A stretch of DNA of 64,000 bases from SCN-69-37 sp044507065 (GCA_044507065.1 JBIQJY010000010.1:1-64000); one strand, 5' to 3'. Shown: positions 44,001 through 54,107, counted from the first letter of the stretch. The notes: generated from the letters alone by a model not told the origin. Translations and numbers: made by a program.

Positions 44001-46131
44001 GGCGCGAGCGAACCGCCGTGAGTTCGCGCTGCGCACCCTCCGCGTCCTGCGCGCGCCGCAGGTCGCCCTCGAGGGCGGACCGGCGCTGCTGCCACTCGGC
44101 GCGCTCGGCCTCGAACCCGGCCTGCAGCTGCTGCAGTCGCTCCTCGATCTGCCGGTCGCGTTCCTCGCGCTCGCGGTCGCGAGCGAGGTCGACCGCTTCC
44201 CGGGCGGCCCTGGCGTCGGCCAGGGCGTGTTCGAGCGTCGCCTTCGCGTCGAGCCAGGCGGTGCGGTCGGACTCCAGCTCTTCGCGCAGTCGAGCCAGGC
44301 TGGCTTCGGCCTCGGCCTTCGACGCATCGCGCTCGTTGTGCTCGGTCCAGAGCGCCTCGCGGGCGTTGCGGAGCTCGGCCTCGAGCTCGTCGCGTGTCGT
44401 GGTCCACCGTTCGCGCTCGGCGGCCAGGGTCTGCTGCAGCTCCAACACTTCGGCCCGCAGGGCCGACAGGGCCGAGGCGTGTTCGGTCTCCTGCGTCGTG
44501 CCGAGGTCGCGTACTCGCGCTTCGAGCTCGCTGCGGATGTCCTGCCAGCCCGAACGCTCGAGCGCGTGAGCGGCAATCGCCTGCTGCTGTTCCTCGCGCA
44601 CCGCGTCCAGCGCGCGTTCGAGCTCCGCGCGTGTCGCACCGAGCGCCGTCGCATCGCGCGCGGCGGCCTCGAGCTCGGCCATCCGGCGTTCCAGGGCCTC
44701 GCGCTCGGCGGTGAACGTCTCATTGGTGCGGTTGAGTTCGGCCGTCACCTCGTCGAGCCTTGCGCTCAGGCTCGTCCGCTCGGCGGCCAGCCCTTCGGCC
44801 TCCTGCAGCCGTGCCTCGAGGCGCAGTCGCTCCGCCTCCCAGGCGGCCTGCTCGCGGTTCCGGGCGTCTTCGAGCTCGGCGTAGTGGCGCTCCATGGTCT
44901 GCAGCGAGGCCTGCAGGGCACCGAGCTCTGCGCTGCGCGTGTCCGACTCGGTGTCTTCGGCGCGCGTCACGCTCGCAACCACGCCGCGGCCGCCGCGGGC
45001 GTCGCGCTCGAGCACCACCGCATCCAGCCGCGCGCGAACGGGGCTGCCGCCGATGGCCAGCGCATCGAAGGTGATCGACGCGGCTTCGCCGTGCGTCACC
45101 CGTCGGATCAGATCGGTGATCGCGTCCTGGTCGGCCGGTGCGACGAGCTGGCGGAAGTCGCGGCCGACGACGTCGCGCGGCCGGCTCGCGCCGAACAACT
45201 GGAGGGCCGCGGCGTTCATGGCCAGCACGTTGCCGCCGGCCGCGACGACGATGATTCCGGTGGGGACGTTCTCGACAATCTGTCGGAGCCGCTCTTCGCG
45301 CGTCCGCGTTTCGGTCTGCTGCGCGGTCAGTTCGAGCCGCTGGTGGACGCGGCGCAGCGTGGCAATCAGCCGACGCCGGAAGATCCCCGTCTTGAGGACC
45401 GTGTCGTCGGCGCCCAGTTCCAGCGCGGCGGTGGCGATGTCGGCCGCCCCGGCCGAGGTCAGGACGATGACGGGCAGATCCGAGGCCTGCGCCTTGACCG
45501 ACTTGAGCACCTGCAGCGGATGCGCATCGCCGGGCTGCTCGTCGATGATGACGGCATCGGCCCGCATGCTGTCGTCGCCCGACCCGGAACGCCGGACCGG
45601 ACACGCGCCGTCGACGCCGCAGACGACCCGTTCGGCCTTGACGAACGGCACCTGATCGAGCAGGTTCCAGACGAGCGGATCGCGGCCCGCGTAGAGGACC
45701 GAAATCCGCCGGCGCTGTTCGGCGGGGAACAGGTGTGGACTCTGCCGGATGCGCGCCAGCGTTTCCGGCACGTTCACGAGCGCCTCGCCGCGCCGGACCA
45801 GCACGTCGTCGGCGCCGGAGGCCACGGCCGAGGCGAACAGATCCTGGTGCGAGTCCTCGACGATCGGCACGATGGCGATGGGAATGCGATCGCGGCGCAG
45901 GCTCGTGATGAGTGCGAGGATCTCGTTCTGCGGCAGCGACGGCGACGCCAGCAGAGCCTGCCAGCCCGGAGTGCGCCGCAGTTCAGCCAGCGCGGCCGCC
46001 GATCCGGCAATCGTCGTGATGTGCAGTTCGGCTGCGACCGCGCGCAGCTGGTCGGTCGTCGCCGCGTCCACCGCGGGAACCGATCCTTGAACGTAAAGGG
46101 CCTTGATGGACACGTCTAACACGATCGACAT
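41053..46131 (-). CDS. Giant receiver/PAS/coiled-coil sensor with degenerate kinase end (spans a gap)
   Basis: This protein is about 1690 residues as assembled. It has a receiver-like N-terminus (second receiver about 190-275 with DAVIIDE and VLKTG), a PAS domain (about 285-400, RQIVENVPTGIIVVA), a very long coiled coil (about 410-1330) with tandem repeats, a second PAS (RLVATDVFGYAVTTLAGD) and a kinase-like C-terminus. The kinase part is degenerate: there is no clear phospho-accepting His in AAAMMPELETLVAAV, the N-box Asn is absent in LLTSLVTLGRDALP, and no DxGxG box is seen. It may be a scaffold or a phosphate-independent sensor rather than a kinase. An N gap lies in the repeats. A PilZ gene follows upstream on the same strand. 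Confidence 0.8.
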   Translation of the reverse strand: MSIVLDVSIKALYVQGSVPAVDAATTDQLRAVAAELHITTIAGSAAALAELRRTPGWQALLASPSLPQNEILALITSLRRDRIPIAIVPIVEDSHQDLFASAVASGADDVLVRRGEALVNVPETLARIRQSPHLFPAEQRRRISVLYAGRDPLVWNLLDQVPFVKAERVVCGVDGACPVRRSGSGDDSMRADAVIIDEQPGDAHPLQVLKSVKAQASDLPVIVLTSAGAADIATAALELGADDTVLKTGIFRRRLIATLRRVHQRLELTAQQTETRTREERLRQIVENVPTGIIVVAAGGNVLAMNAAALQLFGASRPRDVVGRDFRQLVAPADQDAITDLIRRVTHGEAASITFDALAIGGSPVRARLDAVVLERDARGGRGVVASVTRAEDTESDTRSAELGALQASLQTMERHYAELEDARNREQAAWEAERLRLEARLQEAEGLAAERTSLSARLDEVTAELNRTNETFTAEREALERRMAELEAAARDATALGATRAELERALDAVREEQQQAIAAHALERSGWQDIRSELEARVRDLGTTQETEHASALSALRAEVLELQQTLAAERERWTTTRDELEAELRNAREALWTEHNERDASKAEAEASLARLREELESDRTAWLDAKATLEHALADARAAREAVDLARDREREERDRQIEERLQQLQAGFEAERAEWQQRRSALEGDLRRAQDAEGAQRELTAVRSRLEAELEELRQELSLERNAADAVERRAREEIERAEEATRSITDEYDATRVRLERERDDARETHAAALQAWTDARTRLDQALLDASNQAQLIQQRWEAEREARSAEHARALADARAEWDAERNALAAEVEATRHDRDDARQALDEARGRVDAITVELEDVRRLAGSHDAVVAELDAARRERDAAQHERDQAWQELESLRHDHGEAERQREALQRTHDDVRQQYEALQHERDEVNRQQEALQRERDDACQRHEALQQERDDVGRQLDETRARLDALGRELDDLRQRASDRDILAGELESARAERDAAQHERDEARRQQDDLQRERDEVRQRHEGLQQERDDVGRQLDETRARLDALGRELDDLRQRASXXXXXXXXXXXXXXXXXXXXXXXXXXXXXXXXXXERDEARRQQEDLQRERDEVRQRHEALQQERDAVGRQLDETRARLDALGRELDDLRQRASDRDTLATALDAAREEIRHTDAAHRAEREEWERSRQLLARELDEAITSRDADRDDWARARSVLESDARDAARLARERQAAEEALSSLRADYAALAESLAAERTQQGRIHQEADALRATLADTERRQADFDAALARASRSADAQLARQAALYDARIRDLEVELREASDRIAQVTGTAEATRAELRAGYTRAWESHARLVATDVFGYAVTTLAGDLVRCNDAFARMFGFVNGAEALARSAGRPFAPLANRPAIAARLAADGRIDRVESCVDRIDGRAIRILESAVVTGSADRPDARMVEHVIVARQAAPSAEEVQARRLQEVGALAAAMMPELETLVAAVDERSAALARQTDGRVPPTADLDDLHATAARTAALVGQLAGFSRRQNRTLAPLDLGEAVLTAEPILARLAGDGVSFSAERRPTTPLHAHPGDIDHLLTSLVTLGRDALPTGGSIVVRAEQQAGGTTPGDTPFAMPGPLLSVAASGYGAQAPGTLAAVELVARRCGGHVRVEGEPGRVVRFEVIFPRCT
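42627..43385. repeat. Tandem 240-bp repeats inside the coiled-coil region
   Basis: Near-identical units start at 42627 (cut by the gap), 42906 and 43146, spaced 240 bp (80 codons) where uninterrupted. Each encodes a coiled-coil block with QLDETRARLDALGRELDDL and LRQRASDRD. Copies differ by scattered bases. The repeat explains the gap, as short reads cannot pass it. Confidence 0.85.
42806..42905. other. Assembly gap of 100 N in the repeats
   Basis: Exactly 100 N inside the 240-bp repeat array. From repeat spacing the true missing length should be 61 bp, or 61 plus a multiple of 240 bp. Confidence 0.95.
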
Positions 46132-46155
46132 CCGGAATGCCTCGAAGGCTGGGGA

Positions 46156-46815
46156 CTACCAGTCATTGCCGTTGAACAGATCGCGCAGCTGATCGGCGGT
46201 CGCGTCGACGGCGGCCGTCACCGTCAGCATCGCCGGCGCAAGTTCCATCGTGGCCTCGAACGCGAGCACTTCCTCGGCGCTGATGTCCGAGACGACCGCC
46301 GTGTCCGGCTCGAAATCGGTGGCCGCATCAGGATCGGTCGGGACCGTTTCGGCTGGTACCGCGTTGCCGGCCGCATCCGCAGCCGGCGGCGCCGTCGCGG
46401 CCGGGGTGGCCCGGGTGTCAGGGGGCGGCTGTGCCGAGGCCGCGCTCGCCTCGATCGCGCCGGGCAGCACCTCGTTGAACGCGACGGCCACGACATACCC
46501 GAGGCCGCCGGCGGCAAGGCGCACGATGCGCGACCGCACGACCCGTCCGCTCACCACGACCACGTCGTCATTGGTCACGAGACGGAGCGACACGGTGGCG
46601 TTCGGCAGGAAGCGGCGGTCGCATTCGAACTGCGCGCCACCCCGCGACAGGTCGATGAGTCGCACTTCGGCACCACTGGCCAGTCGTGCGGCCAGGGCGT
46701 TGGCGCCATCGGGCTGGACGCGGACGAAGCGGCGCCGCTCGGCGCCTGTCGGCGTGGCGCCGGCGGGTGTCTGTGTGGCGTCTGGTGCGGCTGGATCGGT
46801 CTGGGTCTTCGCCAC
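46156..46815 (-). CDS. PilZ domain protein
   Basis: This 219-residue protein has an N-terminal PilZ domain (about 25-115). The cyclic-di-GMP-type motif is present as ERRRFVRV and, later, LIDLSRGGAQFE (RxxxR and D/NxSxxG). The C-terminal half is Pro/Ala-rich and acidic, with no known domain. It starts with GTG 46813-46815. It precedes the giant PAS/coiled-coil gene by 24 bp on the same strand, so the two likely share an operon and the PilZ protein may act with that sensor. Cyclic-di-GMP binding is inferred from the motif. Confidence 0.82.
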   Translation of the reverse strand: MAKTQTDPAAPDATQTPAGATPTGAERRRFVRVQPDGANALAARLASGAEVRLIDLSRGGAQFECDRRFLPNATVSLRLVTNDDVVVVSGRVVRSRIVRLAAGGLGYVVAVAFNEVLPGAIEASAASAQPPPDTRATPAATAPPAADAAGNAVPAETVPTDPDAATDFEPDTAVVSDISAEEVLAFEATMELAPAMLTVTAAVDATADQLRDLFNGNDW

Positions 46816-47132
46816 GGGCTGTACCTATCACGCTCCCCTGAAATTCGTATCGGCGGATTGAAGGCAATCCGCCCCTGGTCCCGCCAGCCCGGGGCAACGC
46901 CACGGAATCGACGGAACGTCTTCCGTGCCATTCGCAAGACGAGTGCCACGCAGTCAGCCCATGGCCGGGATGGGCTATCGAGAGCACTCCGAGAGGGGCA
47001 GCGGGGAGAGAGGGGAGGTCAGCGCGGGGAAATGGCGCGAAAAACGCGGGATGGCGGCGGGACTGCGGGCGCAACGGCCAGCCCGTCGCGCCCCTGGGGG
47101 TGTCGCCCGGCCGTCACTCGGCCGGGCTGGTG
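46816..47132. other. 317-bp space without a gene
   Basis: The space between the PilZ gene and pntB (both leftward) shows no supported gene. It holds a hairpin near the pntB end and should contain the promoter of the PilZ/PAS operon, which was not recognised. Confidence 0.6.
47105..47127 (-). terminator. Hairpin after pntB
   Basis: GCCCGGCCG and CGGCCGGGC form a perfect 9-bp stem with loop TCACT, 6 bp beyond the pntB stop. No U-tract follows on the minus strand, so it is only terminator-like. Confidence 0.45.
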
Positions 47133-48518
47133 TCAGTGGGCCGACCCCTCGCCGGTCACCTGCTTGACGACGTCGCCGATGACCTGCTTGGCGTCGCCGA
47201 ACAGCATCAGCGTGTTCGGCGCGTGGTACAGCTCGTTTTCGATACCCGCGAAACCGGGCTTCATGCTCCGCTTGATGGCCAGCACGGTCTGCGCCTTGTC
47301 GGCATCGATGATCGGCATCCCGTAGATGGGACTCTTCTCGTCGGTGCGCGCGGCCGGGTTCACGACGTCGTTGGCGCCGATGACCAGCGCCACGCCTACC
47401 TGCGGCATCTCCGGGTTGATGTCGTCCATCTCGATCAACCGGTCGTAGGGGATGTCGGCTTCGGCCAGCAGCACGTTCATGTGGCCCGGCATGCGGCCCG
47501 CCACCGGGTGCACCGCGAACTTCACGTCCACGCCGCGCTTGACGAGTTGATCGTAGAGGTCGCGGATGCGGTGCTGGGCCTGCGCCACGGCCATGCCGTA
47601 GCCGGGGATGATCACCACGCTGTCGGCATTGAGGAGCAGTTCGGCCGCGTCGGTGGGCGTCGCGCTTTTCACCGTACGCTGCTCGGCGGCCGCGGCCACG
47701 GCCTGTACCGATCCGAACGCGCCGAACAGCACGTTGGTGACCGATCGGTTCATCGCCTTGCACATGATGATCGAGAGGACGAAGCCGGAAGCGCCGTCGA
47801 GCGCGCCGGCGGCAATGAGCAGCTTGTTCTCGAGCACGAACCCCATGGCCACGGCCGCCAGGCCCGCGTACGAGTTGAGGAACGAGATGACCGTGGGCAT
47901 GTCGGCGCCGCCGATCGGCAGGATCAGGAGCACGCCGAACACGAGGGCGAGCACGATGATGATCGGCAGTGCCCAGGACTGTGTTGGATCGATCGCGATC
48001 CACACGCCGAGCACCGCGGCCGTCGTCAGCAGCAGGAAGCTGACGATGTTCTGGCCGGCGTAGGTGATCGGACGCGTGGGCAGCCACTCGGCGAGCTTGC
48101 CGGCCGCCATCAGGCCTCCCGTACAAGTCAGCCCGCCGAGGATGACCTCCGCGGCAATGACCGACATCCGGAAGTGCGACAGTTCGCCGTCGCCCAGCCA
48201 CATGTAGTACTTGGCCGTGCCGACGAGCAGCGCCGCGAGGCCGCCGAAGGCCTGCGACAGCCCGGTCCGTTCGGGGACCGCCGTCAGCGGCACGCGGGCG
48301 AGCGGAATGCCGAGCAGGATGCCGGCAATGGCGGCTACGGCAATCCACTGGTACGTGACGATGACCGGGTTGAGCAGCGTGCCGAAGACGGCCAGCAGCA
48401 TGCCCGTGACGGCCGAGCCGACCGCGCGGCGCGCGGTGGCCGGCTGGCTCATCCACCGCAGGGCGAGGATGAACAGCGCGGCCGCAACCACATAGAGCGC
48501 TTCAGTGATGAGGTTCAC
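47133..48518 (-). CDS. pntB: NAD(P) transhydrogenase subunit beta
   Basis: PntB is the proton-translocating and NADP-binding subunit of the membrane transhydrogenase, which makes NADPH from NADH at the expense of the proton gradient. The 461-residue product has about eight membrane helices and then a Rossmann-like NADP domain with VVIIPGYGMAVAQAQH, AVHPVAGRMPGHMNVLL and YHAPNTLMLFGDAK. The GTG start at 48518 overlaps the stop of pntAB (GTGA). Length is normal. The NAD-binding subunit gene pntAA is not next to it. Confidence 0.95.
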   Translation of the reverse strand: MNLITEALYVVAAALFILALRWMSQPATARRAVGSAVTGMLLAVFGTLLNPVIVTYQWIAVAAIAGILLGIPLARVPLTAVPERTGLSQAFGGLAALLVGTAKYYMWLGDGELSHFRMSVIAAEVILGGLTCTGGLMAAGKLAEWLPTRPITYAGQNIVSFLLLTTAAVLGVWIAIDPTQSWALPIIIVLALVFGVLLILPIGGADMPTVISFLNSYAGLAAVAMGFVLENKLLIAAGALDGASGFVLSIIMCKAMNRSVTNVLFGAFGSVQAVAAAAEQRTVKSATPTDAAELLLNADSVVIIPGYGMAVAQAQHRIRDLYDQLVKRGVDVKFAVHPVAGRMPGHMNVLLAEADIPYDRLIEMDDINPEMPQVGVALVIGANDVVNPAARTDEKSPIYGMPIIDADKAQTVLAIKRSMKPGFAGIENELYHAPNTLMLFGDAKQVIGDVVKQVTGEGSAH

Positions 48519-48811
48519 GACTTCGGCGCCTCACGGCGCTTGAACATGCGCAGCATGCGGTCCGTGATCATGTAGCCGCTCACCAGGTTCGTCGTCGACG
48601 CGAAGACGGCGACGGCTCCGAGCCACGTCGTGAGTGTGTCGTCGGACTGCCCGGTGACGAGCAGTGCCCCGACCACCGCGATCGACGAGATCGCGTTGGT
48701 CAACGACATCAGCGGTGTGTGCAGGAGGCGCGAGACCCGGCTGATGATGTCCATGCCGAGAAACGCGGCAAGCATGAAGATGAAGAGTGCTGTAAGCAGA
48801 TCGAGTTGCAT
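48515..48811 (-). CDS. pntAB: NAD(P) transhydrogenase subunit alpha part 2
   Basis: This 98-residue membrane protein has three helices (LTALFIFMLAAFLGMDII, LTNAISSIAVVGALLV, LGAVAVFASTTNLVSGYMI) and matches the membrane half of the alpha subunit. ATG 48811 is the chosen start; TATATT at 48828-48833 may be its -10 box. It is coupled to pntB. The soluble dI subunit PntAA, needed for NADH binding and normally just upstream, is absent: a divergently placed space and an aminotransferase gene stand there instead. Confidence 0.92.
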   Translation of the reverse strand: MQLDLLTALFIFMLAAFLGMDIISRVSRLLHTPLMSLTNAISSIAVVGALLVTGQSDDTLTTWLGAVAVFASTTNLVSGYMITDRMLRMFKRREAPKS

Positions 48812-48883
48812 AAAAAGTCGCCGCGACAATATATCAGGCGAATCCGCTGTCGGGGCGCGAACCGGTCCCGGTGACGCGGCGCG

Positions 48884-50092
48884 TCAGACGCGAGCAAGCC
48901 TGTCGATCGCGTCGGCCAGGCGCTCGATATCGGCCCATTCGGTGTAGACCTGCGCCGACACGCGCGCCCAGAGCCGCCCGTAGCCGGCGTGGATCTGGAC
49001 CTCGATCGCGTCCTCGAACAACAGGTGGTTGCGCACGCGCGCCGCGTCGGCTGGCGTCGCACCGAGCCGGTCGGGCAGGCCGACGGTCGCCATGAACCCG
49101 ATATCCTGTCGGGCCCCCGGCAGCGGCGTCGTCCAGTGCGCGGCGAGTTCCGAACCGGCGCGCCACGCGAGTCCGTGGTTGTACTGCCAGACCGCGTCGA
49201 TGCCAAGGTCGTGCAGCAGCGCGATGCCCTCCGGGGCGGCCAGCCACGGCGTGGGATCGCGCGTGCCGAGCCAGTCGAACTCCGCGGGGAACCCGGCATC
49301 GAGCCCCCACGAGATCACTGCCGGATGCAGGCCCTCCTGCCGCGACGGGTGGGCCCAGAGCAGCCCGGCGCTGCGCGGTGCGTGCGCCCACTTGTGGAGG
49401 TTGCCCACATACCAGTCGGCACCGATCGACGGCACATCGAGGGGCAGCACGCCCGGGGCGTGTGCGCCGTCGACGAGCAGCGGCACGCCGCGGGAACGAC
49501 ACACAGTCGCGATGTCGCGGACCGGAAGAATCAGCCCGCTCTCCGACGTGATGTGATCCACGATCATCAGCCGCGTGCGCGGCGTACACGCCGCCTCGAT
49601 GCGGGCCGCCAGTTCGACGGCGTCGAAAGCCGGATAGGGCACCGCGATCGTGCGGACGACGGCGCCGTGCTCGCGCGCGACGAGCGCGGCGATCCGGTCG
49701 ATCGAGCCGTAGCCGTGATCGGTCAGCAGCAGCTCGTCGCCAGGCGCGAGCGTCGGCGCCATCGATCGCAGGACGGCATTGACACCTGTCGTCGCGTTGT
49801 CGACGAACACCACGTCGTCGGCACGCGCGCCGATGAACGCCGCGACGTCGGCAGCCGCCAGACGCAGCCGCGTGGGTCCGGTACGGCCGGCGATGAAGTC
49901 ACCCACGTCGCGCAGCATGAACCGCGCCGGCTGCCGCTCGATCTCGGCGCGCAGTGCCTGCTGTCGGTCGAGGACACGCGCCGGCGTGACGCCGACGGTA
50001 CCGTGGTTGAGATAGGTGATCGCCGGATCGAGCGGCCACTCGGAGAGCAGGCGCCGCCCGAACGGGGGGCCTACCGGAGCGGCAGGATCCAC
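48884..50092 (-). CDS. Class V aminotransferase (isopenicillin N epimerase-like)
   Basis: This is a 402-residue PLP enzyme of the class V aminotransferase / cysteine desulfurase superfamily. The family features are YLNHGTVGVTP at the N-terminus, DNATTGVNAVLRS, LLVDGAHAPG (Asp and His holding PLP) and the Schiff-base lysine in VGNLHKWAHAPR. No active cysteine loop of desulfurases is evident. Related proteins are named isopenicillin N epimerase-like, but the true reaction is unknown. GTG 50092 is chosen; it overlaps the GntP stop by 22 bp, so the two are probably co-translated. Confidence 0.86.
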   Translation of the reverse strand: MDPAAPVGPPFGRRLLSEWPLDPAITYLNHGTVGVTPARVLDRQQALRAEIERQPARFMLRDVGDFIAGRTGPTRLRLAAADVAAFIGARADDVVFVDNATTGVNAVLRSMAPTLAPGDELLLTDHGYGSIDRIAALVAREHGAVVRTIAVPYPAFDAVELAARIEAACTPRTRLMIVDHITSESGLILPVRDIATVCRSRGVPLLVDGAHAPGVLPLDVPSIGADWYVGNLHKWAHAPRSAGLLWAHPSRQEGLHPAVISWGLDAGFPAEFDWLGTRDPTPWLAAPEGIALLHDLGIDAVWQYNHGLAWRAGSELAAHWTTPLPGARQDIGFMATVGLPDRLGATPADAARVRNHLLFEDAIEVQIHAGYGRLWARVSAQVYTEWADIERLADAIDRLARV

Positions 50093-51432
50093 GACAGCAG
50101 GACCGCCGTCAGGAAGCCGACCGTGCCGATCGTGGCGGCCGTCCCCGTCCACATGCGAAGCGTCTCGGAGTTGTCGAGGCCGCCCATTTTCGCGATGACC
50201 CAGAATCCGCTGTCGTTCATCCAGCTGATGACCAGCGAACCGCCGGCCGCTGCCAGCGCCGCATACACGGGATGGGGCAGCAGCGCGGGATCGCCGCCTG
50301 CATAGATGCCCGCGATGACCGAGGCCGACGTGATGATGGCTACCGTGCTCGACCCCTGAGCAATCTTGAGCAGCGAGGCGAGCAGGAAGGCGAGCACGAG
50401 AACGGGCAGGCCGAAGGCCGCCGCGTAGTCGGCGAGCGTGGCGCCAATCTCGGCGCGCGTGAGCATGCCGCCATAGGCGCCGCCCGCGGCGGTGATCAGG
50501 ATGATGGTGCCCGCGCTGGCAAACGCTTCCTCGGCGAGCGCCGACATCTGGATGCGCGTCGTGCCGCGTACCGTCGCCAGCAGATACATGGTCACCAGCA
50601 CGGCCAGGAACAGGGCGACGTTCGGGTCGCCCACGAACGTGAGGGTCGTGGCGACCGGCCCCGTCATCCCCATGGCGGCCACGGCCGTGCGGCCGGCAAT
50701 CAGCACGATGGGCAGCACGATGGGCGCCAGCGACAAGCCGAGCGAGGGCAGCGCCTGCGTGTCAACAGCGGGCGCGGCATCGGCGGACCGTTCGATCTCG
50801 GCTCGCACGTTGGCGGCCAGGTTGGGCCACCGCCGGAACGCCCACGATGCGTAGACCAGCCCGCCCATGGTGGCGATCACCGCCACGACCGCGCCGATGG
50901 GAATCATCAGCCCGAGATCCACGTTGAGCTGCGCGGCCGCGGCCAGCGGGCCGGGCGTGGGCGGGACGAACACGTGTGTGGCTGCCGCACCGCCCACCAC
51001 GGCCATCAGGAACAGCGAGTAGCCCCAGCGGGCCTGCGCGTGCATGGCCCGGATGAGCGGTGCCATGAGGTAGAAGACCGTGTCGAAGAACACCGGAATG
51101 GACAGGATGTAGCCGTTGGCCGCCATGGCGTAGTGGCCGCGCTTCGCACCCGTCAGGCCGATGAAGAACGCGCCGATGCGCGCCGCACCGCCGCTGTGCT
51201 GGAGGCCCAGGCCGATGAACGATGCGAACGCGATGATGATGCCGATGCGGCCGGTGACCGCACCCAGCTCGGTTGCCGCGAGCGTCACCGAATCGGCCGT
51301 GTTGACGGCCGGCGCGAGCACGCCCACGATGACGGCGCCCACGAGCAGGGCCAGGAATGCGTGCAGGCGGGCCCAGACGATCAGGCCGATGACGGCAGCC
51401 ATGGAGATTGCCAGAACGAGGAGTGGGTGCAT
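50071..51432 (-). CDS. GntP family gluconate/organic acid permease
   Basis: This 453-residue protein has 12-14 hydrophobic helices and matches the GntP family of gluconate-type proton symporters (LHAFLALLVGAVIVGVLAP, HVFVPPTPGPLAAAAQL, GSSTVAIITSASVIAG, SWMNDSGFWVIAKM). Substrates of the family include gluconate, idonate, D-serine and related hydroxy acids. Its neighbour aminotransferase overlaps it, so a hydroxy- or amino-acid substrate is possible. It is divergent from the ArsR-methyltransferase gene with about 100 bp between the starts. Confidence 0.93.
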   Translation of the reverse strand: MHPLLVLAISMAAVIGLIVWARLHAFLALLVGAVIVGVLAPAVNTADSVTLAATELGAVTGRIGIIIAFASFIGLGLQHSGGAARIGAFFIGLTGAKRGHYAMAANGYILSIPVFFDTVFYLMAPLIRAMHAQARWGYSLFLMAVVGGAAATHVFVPPTPGPLAAAAQLNVDLGLMIPIGAVVAVIATMGGLVYASWAFRRWPNLAANVRAEIERSADAAPAVDTQALPSLGLSLAPIVLPIVLIAGRTAVAAMGMTGPVATTLTFVGDPNVALFLAVLVTMYLLATVRGTTRIQMSALAEEAFASAGTIILITAAGGAYGGMLTRAEIGATLADYAAAFGLPVLVLAFLLASLLKIAQGSSTVAIITSASVIAGIYAGGDPALLPHPVYAALAAAGGSLVISWMNDSGFWVIAKMGGLDNSETLRMWTGTAATIGTVGFLTAVLLSWILPLR

Positions 51433-51480
51433 GGGGCGACATCTTATCCGCTGGGCCGCACACCGGTGCCTGCCGCCGGG

Positions 51481-51528
51481 TTGCGCCGTCGGATTTTCTT
51501 AGGTATCATTCCATCCGGATTTACGGAT
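51481..51528 (+). promoter_or_regulatory. Promoter and inverted-repeat operator of the ArsR-methyltransferase/ahcY operon
   Basis: TTGCGC (51481-51486) and TATCAT (51504-51509) are separated by 17 bp. ATCCG (51513-51517) and CGGAT (51524-51528) are inverted around a 6-bp spacer and cover the likely start of transcription, 3 bp before the ATG. This would let the ArsR protein repress its own operon. Confidence 0.65.
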
Positions 51529-51530
51529 AG

Positions 51531-52529
51531 ATGTCTGCCGCCGCGCTGCCCCTTCTCGATTCGTTCTCGGCCCTCGCCGATGCCACGCGGTGTCGCACGT
51601 TGTGGCTGCTCGAGCAGCAGGAACTGACCGTCTCGGAGCTCTGCAGCGTGCTCCAGCTCCCGCAATCGACGGTCAGCCGGCACCTGAAGACCCTGGCCGA
51701 TGCCGGCTGGGTCACGTCCCGCCGCGAAGGCACCAGCCGTTACTACGCGCTGGCGACTGGCGAGGTTGGCGACGACGAGGGCGCGCGCGCGCAGATCTGG
51801 GCGTTGACGCGTGCGCAGCTGGTGGGCCGACCCGGGGTGGCGCAGGATGCCCGGCGCCTCGCTCGCGTGCTCTCGGGTCGCAGCCGGACATCACAGCAAT
51901 TCTTCGCGACCGCCGCGCGCGAGTGGGATCGGCTGCGCGAGGATCTGTTCGGGTCGCAGTTCGTCGCGCAGGCGCTCGTCGGCCTGCTGCCCGACGACTG
52001 GGTGGTGGGCGATCTCGGCTGCGGCACGGGACAGCTGCTCCCGGCGTTATCCTCGGTCGTGCGCCGGGTCATTGGCGTGGACGGATCGGACGAGATGCTG
52101 GCCGCGGCGCGGGCCACGGCGGGACACCTCGACAACGTCCAGTTACACCGCGGCACGCTCGAGGACCTGCCGCTCGCCGACCGGAGCCTCGACGCGGCCG
52201 TGATGGTGCTGGTGCTGCATCACCTGCCGTCGCCGGTGCTGGCGCTGACCGAGGCGCGTCGCGTGCTCGTGCCCGGCGGCCGGCTGCTCATCGTCGATAT
52301 GGCGCCGCACGAGCGCGAGGCCTATCGTCAGCAGATGGGGCACGTGTGGCTGGGATTCGATGAAGACCACGTGCGCCGGCTCGTCGAACAGGCCGGCTTC
52401 GATCTGCGCCGCTTTGCGCCGCTCACCCCGGCGACCGAGGCCAAGGGGCCCACGCTGTTCACCGCCACGGCGGTTGTCCGCTCGACGTCCGATTCATCCA
52501 TCACCGGTACCGGAAACACTGAGGAGTAG
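51531..52529 (+). CDS. ArsR family regulator fused to a SAM-dependent methyltransferase
   Basis: This 332-residue protein has an N-terminal ArsR winged helix (about 8-75: FSALADATRCRTLWLLEQ, LQLPQSTVSRHLKTLADAGWV) and a class I methyltransferase domain (about 140-310: GDLGCGTGQLLP, VIGVDGSDEM, MVLVLHHLPSP). There are no metal-binding cysteines typical of SmtB sensors. Its place 3 bp before ahcY suggests that the methyltransferase fold senses SAM or SAH rather than modifying a substrate, similar in purpose to SahR-type ArsR regulators described in Proteobacteria. The promoter overlaps an inverted repeat suitable for autorepression. Domain calls are firm; ligand is inferred. Confidence 0.9.
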   Translation: MSAAALPLLDSFSALADATRCRTLWLLEQQELTVSELCSVLQLPQSTVSRHLKTLADAGWVTSRREGTSRYYALATGEVGDDEGARAQIWALTRAQLVGRPGVAQDARRLARVLSGRSRTSQQFFATAAREWDRLREDLFGSQFVAQALVGLLPDDWVVGDLGCGTGQLLPALSSVVRRVIGVDGSDEMLAAARATAGHLDNVQLHRGTLEDLPLADRSLDAAVMVLVLHHLPSPVLALTEARRVLVPGGRLLIVDMAPHEREAYRQQMGHVWLGFDEDHVRRLVEQAGFDLRRFAPLTPATEAKGPTLFTATAVVRSTSDSSITGTGNTEE

Positions 52530-52532
52530 CTG

Positions 52533-54032
<1,500 letters not shown>

Positions 54033-54041
54033 CACCGATGT

Positions 54042-54079
54042 CGTGCGTCCTGCGGGCCAGCCGGCCCGCGGGACGCACG
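54042..54079 (+). terminator. Long hairpin after ahcY
   Basis: CGTGCGTCCTGCGGGCC and its inverted partner GGCCCGCGGGACGCACG form a stem of about 17 bp with one G-U pair and a 4-nt loop (AGCC), 9 bp after the ahcY stop. No U-tract follows, but the stem is strong enough to stop or stabilise the transcript. Confidence 0.65.
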
Positions 54080-54107
54080 TCGACGGACTCCACGCCCTGG
54101 ACGCTGC

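Noticed and set aside
42559..46119. A 1186-codon open frame on the plus strand
   Set aside because: It is antisense to the coiled-coil PAS gene. Long antisense frames are expected in repetitive high-GC coding DNA, and the translation shows no domain or start signal.
51510..51531. SAM or SAH riboswitch before ahcY
   Set aside because: The predicted untranslated leader is only about 15 nt, too short for any known riboswitch of these classes.
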